DNA of 64,000 nt from Anthoceros angustus (Eukaryota; Streptophyta; Anthocerotopsida; Anthocerotales; Anthocerotaceae). Both the position numbers and the translations under genes were made by a program. The stretch lies in the NCBI GenBank assembly GCA_010909165.1, contig MU008181.1:496001-560000 (forward strand), read 5' to 3'. A model generated the notes under the pieces. That model saw nothing but the letters and a program-made list of their open reading frames with translations. It made no database searches and was not told the DNA's origin. This document shows, one piece after another, positions 11,000-20,957 of the stretch (position 1 is the first letter of the stretch; each line of letters begins with the position of its first letter).

Positions 11000-12074
11000 T
11001 GTCCGCTCCCAAGCCTCCTTTGATAGAAAACAATTAGTAAATAGTCTGCAAGAGAAATATGTATGTAGCCCTTGGGCTTGGCATAATCTCCATAGCTATA
11101 AACCCTATCACGATGTAAGCACCGTCCGTTATAGTTTTAGAACAGCGATGGAAGATCTTCAAACTCAATTGGAAGTCCCTAACCAGGAGTAGAAAACTTT
11201 TTAAGTTTGTTTTTTCAACACAGAGTTAATAAATTTTGATTAAAATTATTAAAATAAACTATTAATTTATTTTAAGCGATATCAAAAAGAAAAGAATACA
11301 ACGAGAGAGTCTGAGACGCTAAAAATTTCATCTAAGACGCTAAAAATTTCATCAACACTGGTTTTGAAAATACGCTAAGTATAGGGTATATTATGATTGC
11401 ATCTAAGGAGGAATCCATACACATTCAAGAAGTATGGTGATCAGTTGTCCACAAAAAGAGGAAGTCTGGTGATCATAAGCTTTTAACCATATAACACTAA
11501 AGGCTATGTGAGAAACCAAAGGTCATAGAGAGTACAAGGTATATTGTAATTCCATCTAACCAGGAAATCTGCACCCAATAAGAAGTTTGGTGATGTTGTC
11601 CACAAAAAAAGAGAAGTACATATAATAATTGTTGGAAACCCATAATCTTTTAACAATAGAAGACCAAAGGGCATGTAAGCAAAAATCTAAAGGTCAAGTT
11701 GAATGAATAATAGACTAACGACTAGACTAAAAGTGCTAGGAAACAAGACCATGCTGGCTAACTTTGAGTAATAAGTTAGTGTTTATGTGTGCCATACTTC
11801 ATAGTGTCTGTCATGTTCCATCTGGTCTCTATTGTAATGGGTCTGTGTGTAGTCTTTGAAGAAATGTACTTCTCATTTTCTAACCTTGTATCAATTCATT
11901 GTTTAGCCTGAATATGTTCCACCTCTTGCTACTCAAAAAACTATAGATTGTAGAGTAGTCTAAACTTTTGCAAACTTGTATAAGCCCATGATCTAAGCAA
12001 GACCGCTAGCGATCTTCAATCGAAGAATCAATATTATATATGCCTTCTTTAGTTTTTTTTGCACATGACTTTAG
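11000..12074. other. AT-rich intergenic DNA with a decayed tandem duplication
   Basis: No gene. A block at about 11385-11540 (GTATATTATGATTGCATCTA, then TTGTCCACAAAAAGAG) is repeated imperfectly at about 11541-11705 in the same order, suggesting an old duplication of roughly 155 bp. A TAAAAATTTCATC motif is doubled near 11320-11352. Confidence 0.5.
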
Positions 12075-12276
12075 TTAGAAATAAGGCAAATCACGTGGTT
12101 CTGTATCACGTCGGTTAGTCTTCTAAACCTGGTTATAAGTGCAGTTAGTTAACTGATAGGCTAGTTAAAAGACACACCCCTTCATTAACCGCTATTTAGG
12201 GCCTACCGATATACCCACCCATTCAGTTGTAAATAGATCATCTTTGATTCTTCTGCTTCCGCATTAGCAATTCTAA
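12075..12276 (+). repeat. 5' LTR of copia element
   Basis: 202 bp, closely similar to 15258-15461. The ends are TTAGAA and TTCTAA, a 6-bp inverted repeat in place of the usual TG..CA. Confidence 0.88.
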
Positions 12277-12278
12277 CT

Positions 12279-12290
12279 TGGTATCAGAGC
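12279..12290 (+). other. Primer binding site (initiator Met-tRNA)
   Basis: TGGTATCAGAGC matches the 3' end of plant initiator Met-tRNA, the standard copia primer. Confidence 0.9.
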
Positions 12291-12490
12291 CATGTAGATT
12301 CATGGCTTCCGTAGAAGCAAATTCCTTGATCAGACTGATAAGGAGATTGTTGCTGCCGTTAGAATGCTTAGCAAAGAATTGTTTCTAATAAAACTATTGT
12401 CTAATGGTTTTGATTAGATCAGCAAATCATCTCTATGCATCCTCCAGTTCAAAATATCTCGTTCTAAATCCCGAAAAAAAAAAATATTTG

Positions 12491-12530
12491 CACATTGCGA
12501 GGTCACCCATCCGGGTGACCTCACAATGTG
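12491..12530. repeat. 40-bp near-perfect palindrome
   Basis: Left arm 12491-12508 (CACATTGCGAGGTCACCC) and right arm 12513-12530 pair with one mismatch around the loop ATCC. It lies inside the copia element where gag would be expected. Confidence 0.9.
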
Positions 12531-13350
12531 TTGTTGTTTATCTCACCTTCTCCTACGCACATTCATACTGGCGTTCTTTATGCTGATATCAACCGCCAGG
12601 ATCTTAAAATGAGGAAAAACGGCCTCTCCCGCGTCTTCTCTTCTTCACCCCACGTGCTTTCCTCAGATTTTCGCAAGGGAACTATGGCGAGAACCAGGCG
12701 ATTTCACACCCGTCCTTCTCGCCACTCTGAGCCTAGAGCACCCAGGTCTTCTCGCCCAGGAGCTCGCACACGATCAAACATTTTTGGTCTAAGCTCCGCA
12801 CCAAGATGGGTGCAATTTGCTGCAGAAAAGAATTGGGATCTGATCTTCTCTGGCTATTCCTCCATGGAACTTTATGGGCTCAAGGGTCATAGGTGCCTCT
12901 GAGAGTTTCTCGTGACTGCATGTGTACACCCACATCTACCCCAAGAGCAAATTGCTTCATCCACGGGTTTTCTGAAGATGACCTGGTTCCTGGAGCATCT
13001 CGGCGCCTTCAACCAATCTCTGCTACAAATCCTGGAGTTCAGCTGCTCAATTTGCCCTCTGCTATCAGGAATCATCCTCTTGAGGATAAATTTGAGCAAA
13101 ATCTGCCAGAAATTGATGAAGATTTGAGAGGAATTGCATGATTGCAGGTGGAGGAGGAGTTTGCCCCCAATTCTGTAATTTCTGGTCCCAATTTCTCGCC
13201 GAGATTGGGTGTGTGGACAACGCTTGCGGTGGATCAGGAGGAGGTGCTCCTCCGATCGCTAGTTGCCCAACAGCCCTTGGCATGGAGTGCGCCTCGCGGC
13301 GTAGGCGGGGCACACGCTTTTCGCAGCGACCTAGGCATCTCTGGAAGGAA
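12531..13350 (+). other. Unidentified interior of copia element
   Basis: Gag, protease and integrase are absent. The stretch has an Arg/Ser-rich open frame (12528-12902, e.g. MARTRRFHTRPSRHSEPRAP) of unknown origin. It may be foreign sequence picked up by the element or badly decayed gag. Confidence 0.4.
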
Positions 13351-15002
13351 CAACCATTTGACATTGAATTTAATCAAGCTAGATTGACCTATGTTGGTAC
13401 TTTAGATGCTCTCTTTGCCTTAAGTGTTGCTGCAGCAGAGGGAGATCCTTTAACCTTACAGGAGGCTTACTCCAGATCCGAGGCAGTTAAATGGAAGCTA
13501 TCCATCGATGATGAGTATAACTCATTGGTAAAAAACAATGCTTTGACTTTGGTTAGCTTGCCCAAGGGTAGAACCACCGTCAAGTGCAAATGGGTTCTTA
13601 ACACAAAGTTCCAGGAAGTAGAGCCTCGCATTCGCTACAAAGCGAGATTAGTGGCTAAGGGGTATAGTCAGAAAGAGGGAGTTGATTATCAAGGCGATAA
13701 GGTCTACTCACCCGTCGTCAAAGCTACATCGGTTAGAATGCTTCTAGGTTTATGTGCTGAACTCAACTTAGAGATCTATCAGCTAGATGTGTGTACGGCA
13801 TTTCTTTATGGTCATCTTCAAGAGGAGATCTATATGGATCAGCCTGAGGACTACGAAGGTAAGATGTACCCGCATAAGGTGTGTAAACTTAATCGCTCCA
13901 TCTATGGACTCAAGCAAAGCCCACGTTTGTGGTACGAGAGAATAGACTCTTATCTCAAGAAAATAGGTTTTATCCAAAGTGAAGCAGATTCTAACATCTA
14001 TGTACTACGCAAGGACAGTTCACTTGTGCTAGTTGCTCTTTACATGGATGACTTATTCATTCCAAGCAATAACGCAAAACTAGTCAACAAGATCAAGGCT
14101 GACCTCAGCAGGGAGTTCGAGATGAAGGACCTGGGAAAGGTTAATGAAGTATATCCTTGGCATGCATGTACACAGAGATAGTACAGGTGCTATTTATCTC
14201 CATCAGGGTAGATACGTAGCCGGTATGCTCAAACGCTTCAACATGGAGAATGCTAGGGTGTCAACCACTCCAGGTGCTTTTGGCGTCAAGCTCTCATCTG
14301 CTTCATGTCCACAATCTCAAGAGGACAAGAAGGAGATGGAGAATATTCCTTACCACATGGCAGTAGGTACTCTCATGTTCTTGAGTAATCAGACGAGACC
14401 CGATATCTCTAACACAGTGAACGATGTTGCTCAATTCTCCGAGAATCTAGGAAAGGATCACTGGATAGCTCTCAAGCGTATACTGAGGTACCTTAAGGGT
14501 ACACCCAATTATGGCCTATGCTATAAACCCGGTGAGCGGCGTGCATCTTACTTGTTCGTAGGCGAGCGGGCTCCCACGATGCAAAAGTATATCAGCTTAT
14601 TGCTTTCTTGCCAGCTCCTCTGTAGGTAATTGGTCTTGTAGAAAACAAGCAGCCATCTCTTTATCTTCAACTAAGTCAGAATAGAAGGCACTCACTGAAG
14701 CCACTAAGGAGGCTTAATGGAAAAGAAAGCTCTGTGAAGATTTGGGTATGAAGCAAGCAGGGCCAACTATCTTGCATTGTGACAACATGTCAACAATTGC
14801 TTTGGTTGCTAACCCCGTCTATCATTATATTAGGGACGCTGCTGAGAGAGGTATCGTCAAGGTTCAGTATGTACCCACTGACGATAACACAGCAGATGTG
14901 CTGACCAAATCCTTGCCCAAGTTCAAACACTGCTTCCACAGGGAAGGGCTTGGATTGGTGGATTGTAGTAGTTACATGACACTAGACAAATCACTCATTT
15001 GA
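13351..15002 (+). pseudogene. copia pol fragment: reverse transcriptase and RNase H
   Basis: The frame at 13351-14145 carries the RVT_2 domain: KWKLSIDDEYNSLVKN, KCKWVLNTKF, YKARLVAKGYSQKEGVDY, YQLDVCTAFLYGHLQEEIYM, IYGLKQSPRLWYER and the catalytic YMDDL near 14041. A frameshift near 14146 moves the chain into the next frame (KYILGMHVHRD, then RPDISNTVNDVAQFSENLG and LKRILRYLKGT) up to a stop at about 14629. RNase H resumes at 14742 (LHCDNMSTIALVANPVYH, VQYVPTDDNTADVLTKSLP). At least two lesions make it inactive. Confidence 0.9.
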
Positions 15003-15257
15003 TAGGGCCTCCATGACATATGTTCCGTCACTTTGGTCGATGTTTCGAAGCAAATAGCATGCTTCTCTTCTGGTCACAAGAGTGGTGTTCTTCTCTATGA
15101 GACACTGTAGACTACAGGCTCAGCAAGAGGAAGGACGACTGACTCTAGGTGATAGCCGATTTCAAGATGTTTGAAACTTAGCGCCAACGGCGGTGATCTT
15201 CGTTTGTACTTAGGAGCTCTTAGTTCACAGCAATCAGCACGTGTCTGAGAGGGAGAG

Positions 15258-15461
15258 TTAGAAAATAAGGTAGACCACGTGGTTCTGTATCACGTTGGTT
15301 AGTCTAACTAGACCTAGTTATAAGTGCAGTTAGTTAATTGACAGGCTCGTTAAAGGACACACCCCTTCGTTAACCGCTATTTAAGGCCTACCGATGTACC
15401 CACCCATTCAGTTGTTAATAGATCATCTTTGATGCTTCTGCTTCTGCATTAGCAATTCTAA
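15258..15461 (+). repeat. 3' LTR of copia element
   Basis: 204 bp copy of the 5' LTR with roughly a dozen or more differences, so the insertion is not very recent. The polypurine tract GAGAGGGAGAG immediately precedes it. Confidence 0.88.
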
Positions 15462-16410
15462 CTATTTTTCCTTTCTTTTCACCATTAAGCCTATTGAGCA
15501 TCATTACCCTGCCCAAAGAACTCCAGCACAATCAACAAGTTCACCATGATCATCTATCAAAACAACTTGAATCCAAAACTTCCAAATAAAAAAATTAGTG
15601 TTGTTAGCCCCAGAATGACAATGGATCTCGATTCGAGACTTTGTCCCTCCTTTTGCTTTTTCCTGGACAAAAAAGGTCATGACAAATGTTGATGCTAAGG
15701 TCTCCTTTGTGGAGAATTTTGCTCTCTACATAACAAAAACAATACGGGTTCAAAACGGGAAAGGATCTTAAGAAACGGAAGCCATTACTACGTGGATAAT
15801 GATCCGATGGTCCAAAGTTTTAGTGCGCCGGAAAGGCTTTTTCTTGAACTATGTGGTTTATTGTTTAGAGAAAAATAAATCAACAAATATCTTAAGGCAG
15901 TCTAAGAAAAGTCCTTTTCCTAGACACTAAAAACCTAGACCAGCAGATGAGTTCCAAGGTAGTAATGGCTCTCGTTTCTTGAGGAGTTTCTGAGTTTTTT
16001 TAAAGACTGTTTTGTATTCTGACTAGATATATTGGTTAAAAATTTTCCATTACTTTTTACGATATGGAGAGCAGAGAAGAGGCACTCTTCACATGAACTA
16101 GTGTCATACAAAAATTTTTCACAGTGCTAAAGAATTTGGTTCAAAAGACTCAAGTTGAGTAGGCAGGACGTTCTAGGGTCAAGGTTAGTAACATAAGAAA
16201 GAAAAATATTGTACAACAACAGGAATAAACTAAAATCACAAACTAACAAACCAGAATAAGCACAGAGCATTAGGATGGAACTTTGAGCTCAGACCCAAAC
16301 TAGTACCTCCAACCAAAAACCCACACATAGACAAAAACTCACATGTTCCACAAAAGTCTAAAGAACCCCTCCAAAAACTAAACCCTGGAAAAATACATTT
16401 GTAAGATTCG
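15462..16410. other. AT-rich intergenic DNA
   Basis: No ORF, repeat or RNA gene that I can support. Confidence 0.4.
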
Positions 16411-16577
16411 GCCCGCCGCTTCCCAATATGCTCACCATGCCAATCATGCTAGATGCCTCATGTGGATGCTTCCACAAGCGATGGGTTTGATAAGGCCCGC
16501 CGCTTCCCAATATGCTCACCATGCCAATCATGCTAGATGCCTCATGTGGATGCTTCCACAAGCGATGGGTTTGATAA
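16411..16577. repeat. 84-bp direct repeat, 2 copies
   Basis: The block starting GCCCGCCGCTTCCCAATATG at 16411 repeats essentially exactly from 16495. The near identity suggests a recent tandem duplication. Confidence 0.95.
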
Positions 16578-16932
16578 TTTGATAAGAGGTCCGAGGGGTG
16601 ATTCGGCGTTAATTAATTAAAATCTATAAAAGTTAAAAATTTAGAAATGATTATACTTAAAATATTGAATATATAAAAATTTATGAGTTTAAGATGCCGG
16701 AAACAAGGAAACTAGGGTTTGTGTGGAAAATTAGGGTCTGTTTAGGGGAGGTCTATACATATCTATTAGTTATATATATATACTTATATATTTTAATAAA
16801 TGTTGAAATTTAATAAAAGTTATTTTTTGTAAATTTTAAAATTTTGAAAAATATAAATATCTTTGTTTAATCTTATTTTTTTCAAAAAATAATTATTTCA
16901 GCATTATCCTGTTGAATCACGCCTCGGGGGTA
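16578..16932. other. Very AT-rich stretch
   Basis: Long A/T runs and no coding potential. Confidence 0.4.
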
Positions 16933-16933
16933 C

Positions 16934-17122
16934 GGTACTGAAGAACAGTGGTAGAATTACAGCAAGCTAGGGCACTAGTTAGGGCACGAATAAAGTTTAA
17001 GGTACTGAAGAACAGTGGTAGAATTACAGCAAGCTAGGGCACTAGTTAGGGCACGAATAAAGTTTAAGCTACCAGCAGGGTCTCGTACATACAAGCCAAG
17101 GGTCTCGTACATACAAGCCAAG
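16934..17122. repeat. 67-bp direct repeat followed by a 22-bp direct repeat
   Basis: GGTACTGAAGAACAGTGGTA... at 16934 repeats from 17001 with no visible change. GGGTCTCGTACATACAAGCC is then doubled at about 17078 and 17100. Confidence 0.92.
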
Positions 17123-17223
17123 CTCGTCGCTTAATCCCTAACTGTTTTCACTTGATGTTCTTAAACAGGCCAAACGATTGAAGAAATTTCTCACTCCACA
17201 GCGAGCCAGTTGTCAAAAGGTAG

Positions 17224-18396
17224 CTACTTCCTGGTCAGAAGAGCAACGGCATAATTTATGGTGAAGTAATCGTCTACATTCTTACCACCAGGTTGAAGAT
17301 GAAGGCTGTGAACATGGCGCTTGTACTGCTCGAACACCAGGTTGCATAATTCCCCACCGAAGTGCTCCTGAATGGATGTGTGGAAGATGCTCTTCCAGAA
17401 CAAAGCACTGTCCCTGGCGAATTTGCGGAGATCCGCTCGGTATTCCTCACATTTGTGTGCAGGATAGAAGGAGACGTCACCGCAGGATTGGAGGACGTGG
17501 ATGTCGAAAAGGCCTACCTCCTCCACAGCCCGCCTCACCTGTGCGATACTCGGGAAGTAGAGGGGAATGTTGAACGTCTCCATGAGATCCCGCGGAATAA
17601 CACCCTGGACAGCTAGCTCGTGGAAGGCGTCCCAGAGCAAGTCAAAAAGTGGTGCTCGGTGAGGCTGCTCGTCTGGTTTGGCGAGCATGGCCAGCGCAAG
17701 GAACCCTCCAGGTACCAGCTCAGTGGCTCGGTGGGTGAGGAAGGCCGTGAGATCCCTGGAACTCTGGCTAGCGAAGGCCCGGTGCACGGCGGGATTGGCG
17801 CCCCGGACGTGAACCCTGTCAAAGTTGAATGCAGGAGAGTGCTTGTCCAGGACCTCGGGAGGTATCTGGGAGAAAAACTGCAGCGCTGTGAAGCAGGTGA
17901 AGGCGTGGATGCTGGCGGCAGGAAACAGCGGGTCGAAGAAGGATCCAGGCACACCGGCCGCGAAGTAGCGCCTGGATCCGGGTCCGGATCCGGATCCGTT
18001 CGGCGGCAGCCCCCGGAAGAGAGTGTTGAAATCGTTGGAGGGCAGGTCGGTGAAGAAAACCTGAACGTCCTTGGGGAAGGGCTGCAGCTGCAGCTGGCCA
18101 GACTTGGACTCCCACAGGGCTGCCAGACTTTCCAGGAGCTTGTCCACAGCTCTGATGGTGTTGTTGCCCGTGGCGCATCCTAGGTCTGCTATGCGCAGGG
18201 CGTTCCCGGCATTGCCCATCTCTGGGATGCGGGAGGCAGATCGAATCCCGTGCCACAGCGGCGCTTCCACAACCCGAACGACGTGCGACTGCACAGAGGA
18301 GTTCTTCACGTAGCTGTCCTCTCCTTCGCCTGGCCCCATTTGAACGACGATGTGCTGCCCGCTGCCATCGCCCTGAAGCGACGTGACAGCTGCCAT
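17224..18396 (-). CDS. SABATH-family carboxyl methyltransferase, intact (390 aa)
   Basis: SABATH enzymes transfer a methyl group from S-adenosylmethionine to the carboxyl of small acids such as salicylate, benzoate, cinnamate or jasmonate. Uninterrupted single exon. Motifs: MGPGEGEDSYVKNSSVQ near residue 20 (SAM/substrate motif ending in the conserved Gln), ADLGCATGNNT (SAM motif I), VQVFFTDLPSNDFNTLF, AAGVPGSFFDPLFP and the C-terminal block FARDSALFWKSIFHTSIQEH. A Gly-Ser-Pro insertion (GSGSGPGSR) from a GGATCC-like repeat sits near residue 135. At the carboxylate-contact site it reads ALQFFSQIP, where paralogues have ALHWISRIP, so the usual Trp is replaced. Divergent from the next SABATH gene. 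Substrate unknown. Confidence 0.93.
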   Translation of the reverse strand: MAAVTSLQGDGSGQHIVVQMGPGEGEDSYVKNSSVQSHVVRVVEAPLWHGIRSASRIPEMGNAGNALRIADLGCATGNNTIRAVDKLLESLAALWESKSGQLQLQPFPKDVQVFFTDLPSNDFNTLFRGLPPNGSGSGPGSRRYFAAGVPGSFFDPLFPAASIHAFTCFTALQFFSQIPPEVLDKHSPAFNFDRVHVRGANPAVHRAFASQSSRDLTAFLTHRATELVPGGFLALAMLAKPDEQPHRAPLFDLLWDAFHELAVQGVIPRDLMETFNIPLYFPSIAQVRRAVEEVGLFDIHVLQSCGDVSFYPAHKCEEYRADLRKFARDSALFWKSIFHTSIQEHFGGELCNLVFEQYKRHVHSLHLQPGGKNVDDYFTINYAVALLTRK

Positions 18397-19281
18397 AGCA
18401 GATGTGGGGCTCTCGCCGATCGCAGCAGCACTCTTGGGAAATTGAGCACAGGACGCACCGTCGACTCTATTTCATCTTCCAAGCTTGTGCCCACTACACA
18501 CCACAATGCTTGCACGTCTCCAGGTGGAATAGGAATGGTTTGTCGTGGCGTGGAAGGGCCTTCAGGCTTCCTATATCATTGCCGAGTGTGATCTGGGCCA
18601 CCACCAAAAAAAACATTGATGTTGCCCAGTGTGACAAGGAACGGCCGGCTGAGGGGGCCGGCGGCTGGCCCCTCAGCTGCATCGGCAAGAGGAGCATCAG
18701 GCATCAGGGCTCAGGGCTCAGCACTCTCCCTCCTTCTCTAACCACGCTGATTTTGTTATCCTGTGTGTGTCTCCTCCATCACTCTGTCTCCCATTGCAGG
18801 CCTGGCACAAAGCCTCGCCCCAAGGACTCACTCTCCTCCACTTTTTGGCTTTCACTCAGTCACACATTTCACAACACAAGGCTTTATAAGGCTCTCAATT
18901 TCCTACCTCTGGCTCAATGCCCTATCACATAGCTGATTTGCTATGCTTCAAAGTCACAGCATCACAAATCTTACAGCATCAGGCGCGGCCTTTCAGTTTT
19001 TGTCGCCTTCGCTGCCAAAGCTCTGCACAGCGCATTCCGAAAGCTATTAAAATCCAAGCATCTTCCGGGCATTTTGCGCGAGCAGGCCATCCTTTCCCGC
19101 TGTGCTCATTACGGCCGCACACTCCGATGCCGGTCAGCTGTGCACACTGTCTGCTGCCACAACCGAGCTTGAGAGGAATTTTGGCGCGTTGGCGTCGTCT
19201 GTGGTGCGGTGCTCAACATCCCAAGGGTTCTGCTACTGCTGGTATTGGCGAAAGCTCCCTTCCCTGCAACCCGTATTCGCT
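18397..19281. promoter_or_regulatory. Intergenic region between divergent SABATH genes
   Basis: About 885 bp separates the two start codons. From 18906 the sequence is repeated upstream of the third copy (20581-20957), so the third copy took the promoter-proximal DNA along. A TTTATAAGG box at 18883 is a candidate TATA element for the plus-strand gene. No other element identified. Confidence 0.45.
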
Positions 19282-20448
19282 ATGGCAGCACTTGCACATG
19301 TCCCCTCGCTTCAAGGCGATGGCAGCGTGGAGCAAATCGTCCAAATGGGACCAGGCGAAGGCGAGGACAGCTATGTGAAGAATTCCTCCGTGCAGTCTCA
19401 TTTCCTTCAGGTGGTGGAAGCGCCGCTCTGGCACGGGATTCGATCTGCCTCCCGCATTCCAGAGATGGGCAATGCCGGGAACACCCTGCGCGTAGCAGAC
19501 CTAGGATGCGCCACGGGCAACAACACCATCAGAGCTGTGGACAAGCTCCTGGACAGTCTGGCAACCCTGTGGGAGTCCAAGCCTGGCCAGCTGCAGGTGC
19601 AGCCCTTCCCCAAGGACGTTCAGGTTTTCTTCACCGACTTGCCCTCCAACGATTTCAACACTCTCTTCAGGAGCCTGTCGCCCTACGGATCTGGATGCAG
19701 GCGCTACTTCGCAGCCGGTGTGCCTGGATCCTTCTACGGCCCGCTGTTCCCTGCCGCGAGCATCCACGCCTTCACCTGCTTCACGGCGCTGCATTGGATC
19801 TCCCGAATACCGCCCGAGGTCCTGGACAAGAATTCCCCTGCATTCAACTTTGACAGGGTGCACATCCATGGCGCCAATCCTGCCGTGAAACGGGCCTTCA
19901 CTAACCAGAGTTCCAGGGATCTCACGGCCTTCTTCACCAACCGATCTATTGAGCTTGTGCCTGGAGGGTTCCTTGCGCTGGCCATGCTCGCCAACGCAGA
20001 CGAGCAGCGCTCGTACGGGTCAGAAATTTTCCGCTTGCTCGCGGACACCTTCCACAACCTAACTGTCCAGGGCGTTATTCCGCGGGGTGTCATGGAGACG
20101 TTTAACATTCCTATTCTCGTCCCGAGTATCGCACAGGTGAGGCAGGCTGTGGAGGAGGTAGGCCTCTTCGATATCCACATCCTCCAATCCTGCGGTGAAG
20201 TCTCCTACTATCCTGCACACAAGTGTGCGGAATACCGAGCTGATCTCCGCAAATTTGCTAGAGACAGTGCTTTGTTCTGGAAGAGCATCCTCCACACATC
20301 CATAGAGGAGCACTTCGGTGTGGCGTTGAGCAATGTGGTGTTCGAGCAGTTCGAGCACGAGATTCAGACCCTTCATCGTCAACCTGGTAGCGATATAGAC
20401 GATTACTTCCTCGGAAGTTATGCTGTTGCCCTTCTCACCAGGAAGTAG
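19282..20448 (+). CDS. SABATH-family carboxyl methyltransferase, intact (388 aa)
   Basis: Single uninterrupted frame with the same block order as the minus-strand paralogue at 17224-18396: MGPGEGEDSYVKNSSVQ, ADLGCATGNNTIRA, VQVFFTDLPSNDFNTLF, AAGVPGSFYGPLFP, CFTALHWISRIPPEV (carboxylate-site His-Trp kept), ELVPGGFLALAMLA and FARDSALFWKSILHTSIEEH. I start at the ATG at 19282 because similarity begins there; an in-frame ATG at 19102 would add an unsupported 60 residues. It is the intact template of the downstream copy at 20958. Expected to be a cytosolic SAM-dependent O-methyltransferase; substrate unknown. Confidence 0.94.
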   Translation: MAALAHVPSLQGDGSVEQIVQMGPGEGEDSYVKNSSVQSHFLQVVEAPLWHGIRSASRIPEMGNAGNTLRVADLGCATGNNTIRAVDKLLDSLATLWESKPGQLQVQPFPKDVQVFFTDLPSNDFNTLFRSLSPYGSGCRRYFAAGVPGSFYGPLFPAASIHAFTCFTALHWISRIPPEVLDKNSPAFNFDRVHIHGANPAVKRAFTNQSSRDLTAFFTNRSIELVPGGFLALAMLANADEQRSYGSEIFRLLADTFHNLTVQGVIPRGVMETFNIPILVPSIAQVRQAVEEVGLFDIHILQSCGEVSYYPAHKCAEYRADLRKFARDSALFWKSILHTSIEEHFGVALSNVVFEQFEHEIQTLHRQPGSDIDDYFLGSYAVALLTRK

Positions 20449-20957
20449 ACTAAAACTTCGTTTCCTTGCAACTGGCTCGACCTGAAGTGAAACTGCTTCA
20501 TATGTTGGCCAATCATTTAGTGCTCCAACCTAAACCCCTGCCATGTATGAGGACAGGCGGAACTCCGGCGGGAGTTCGTACCTCTGGCTCAATGCCCTAT
20601 CACATAGCTGATTTGCTATGCTTCAAAGTCACAACATCACAAATCTTACAGCATCAGGCGCGGCCTTTCAGTTTTGTCGCCTTCGCTGCCAAAGCTCTGC
20701 ACAGCGCATTCCGAAAGCTATTAAAATCCAAGCATCTTCCGGGCATTTTGCGGGCGAGCAGGCCATCCTTTCCCGCTGTGCTCATTACGGCCGCACACTC
20801 CGATGCCGGTCAGCTGTGCACACTGTCTGCTGCCACAACCGAGCTTGAGAGGAATTTTGGCGCGTTGGCGTCGTCTGTGGTGCGGTGCTCAACATCCCAA
20901 GGGTTCTGCTACTGCTGGTATTGGCGAAAGCTCCCTTCCCTGCAACCCGTATTCGCT

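Larger units (their letters stand above)
12075..15461 (+). mobile_element. Ty1/copia LTR retrotransposon, internally deleted
   Basis: Two LTRs flank a shortened interior of about 2.98 kb. The 5' LTR is followed after two bases by TGGTATCAGAGC, the copia primer site complementary to initiator Met-tRNA. The 3' LTR is preceded by the purine tract GAGAGGGAGAG. The interior keeps the RT and RNase H end of pol but lacks recognisable gag, protease and integrase. No clear target-site duplication was seen. Confidence 0.92.

Noticed and set aside
17620-18183. 187-codon plus-strand ORF
   Set aside because: Antisense shadow of the intact minus-strand SABATH gene in GC-rich DNA.
19209-19853. 214-codon ORF overlapping SABATH gene 2
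   Set aside because: Alternative-frame shadow of the real coding frame at 19282-20448.
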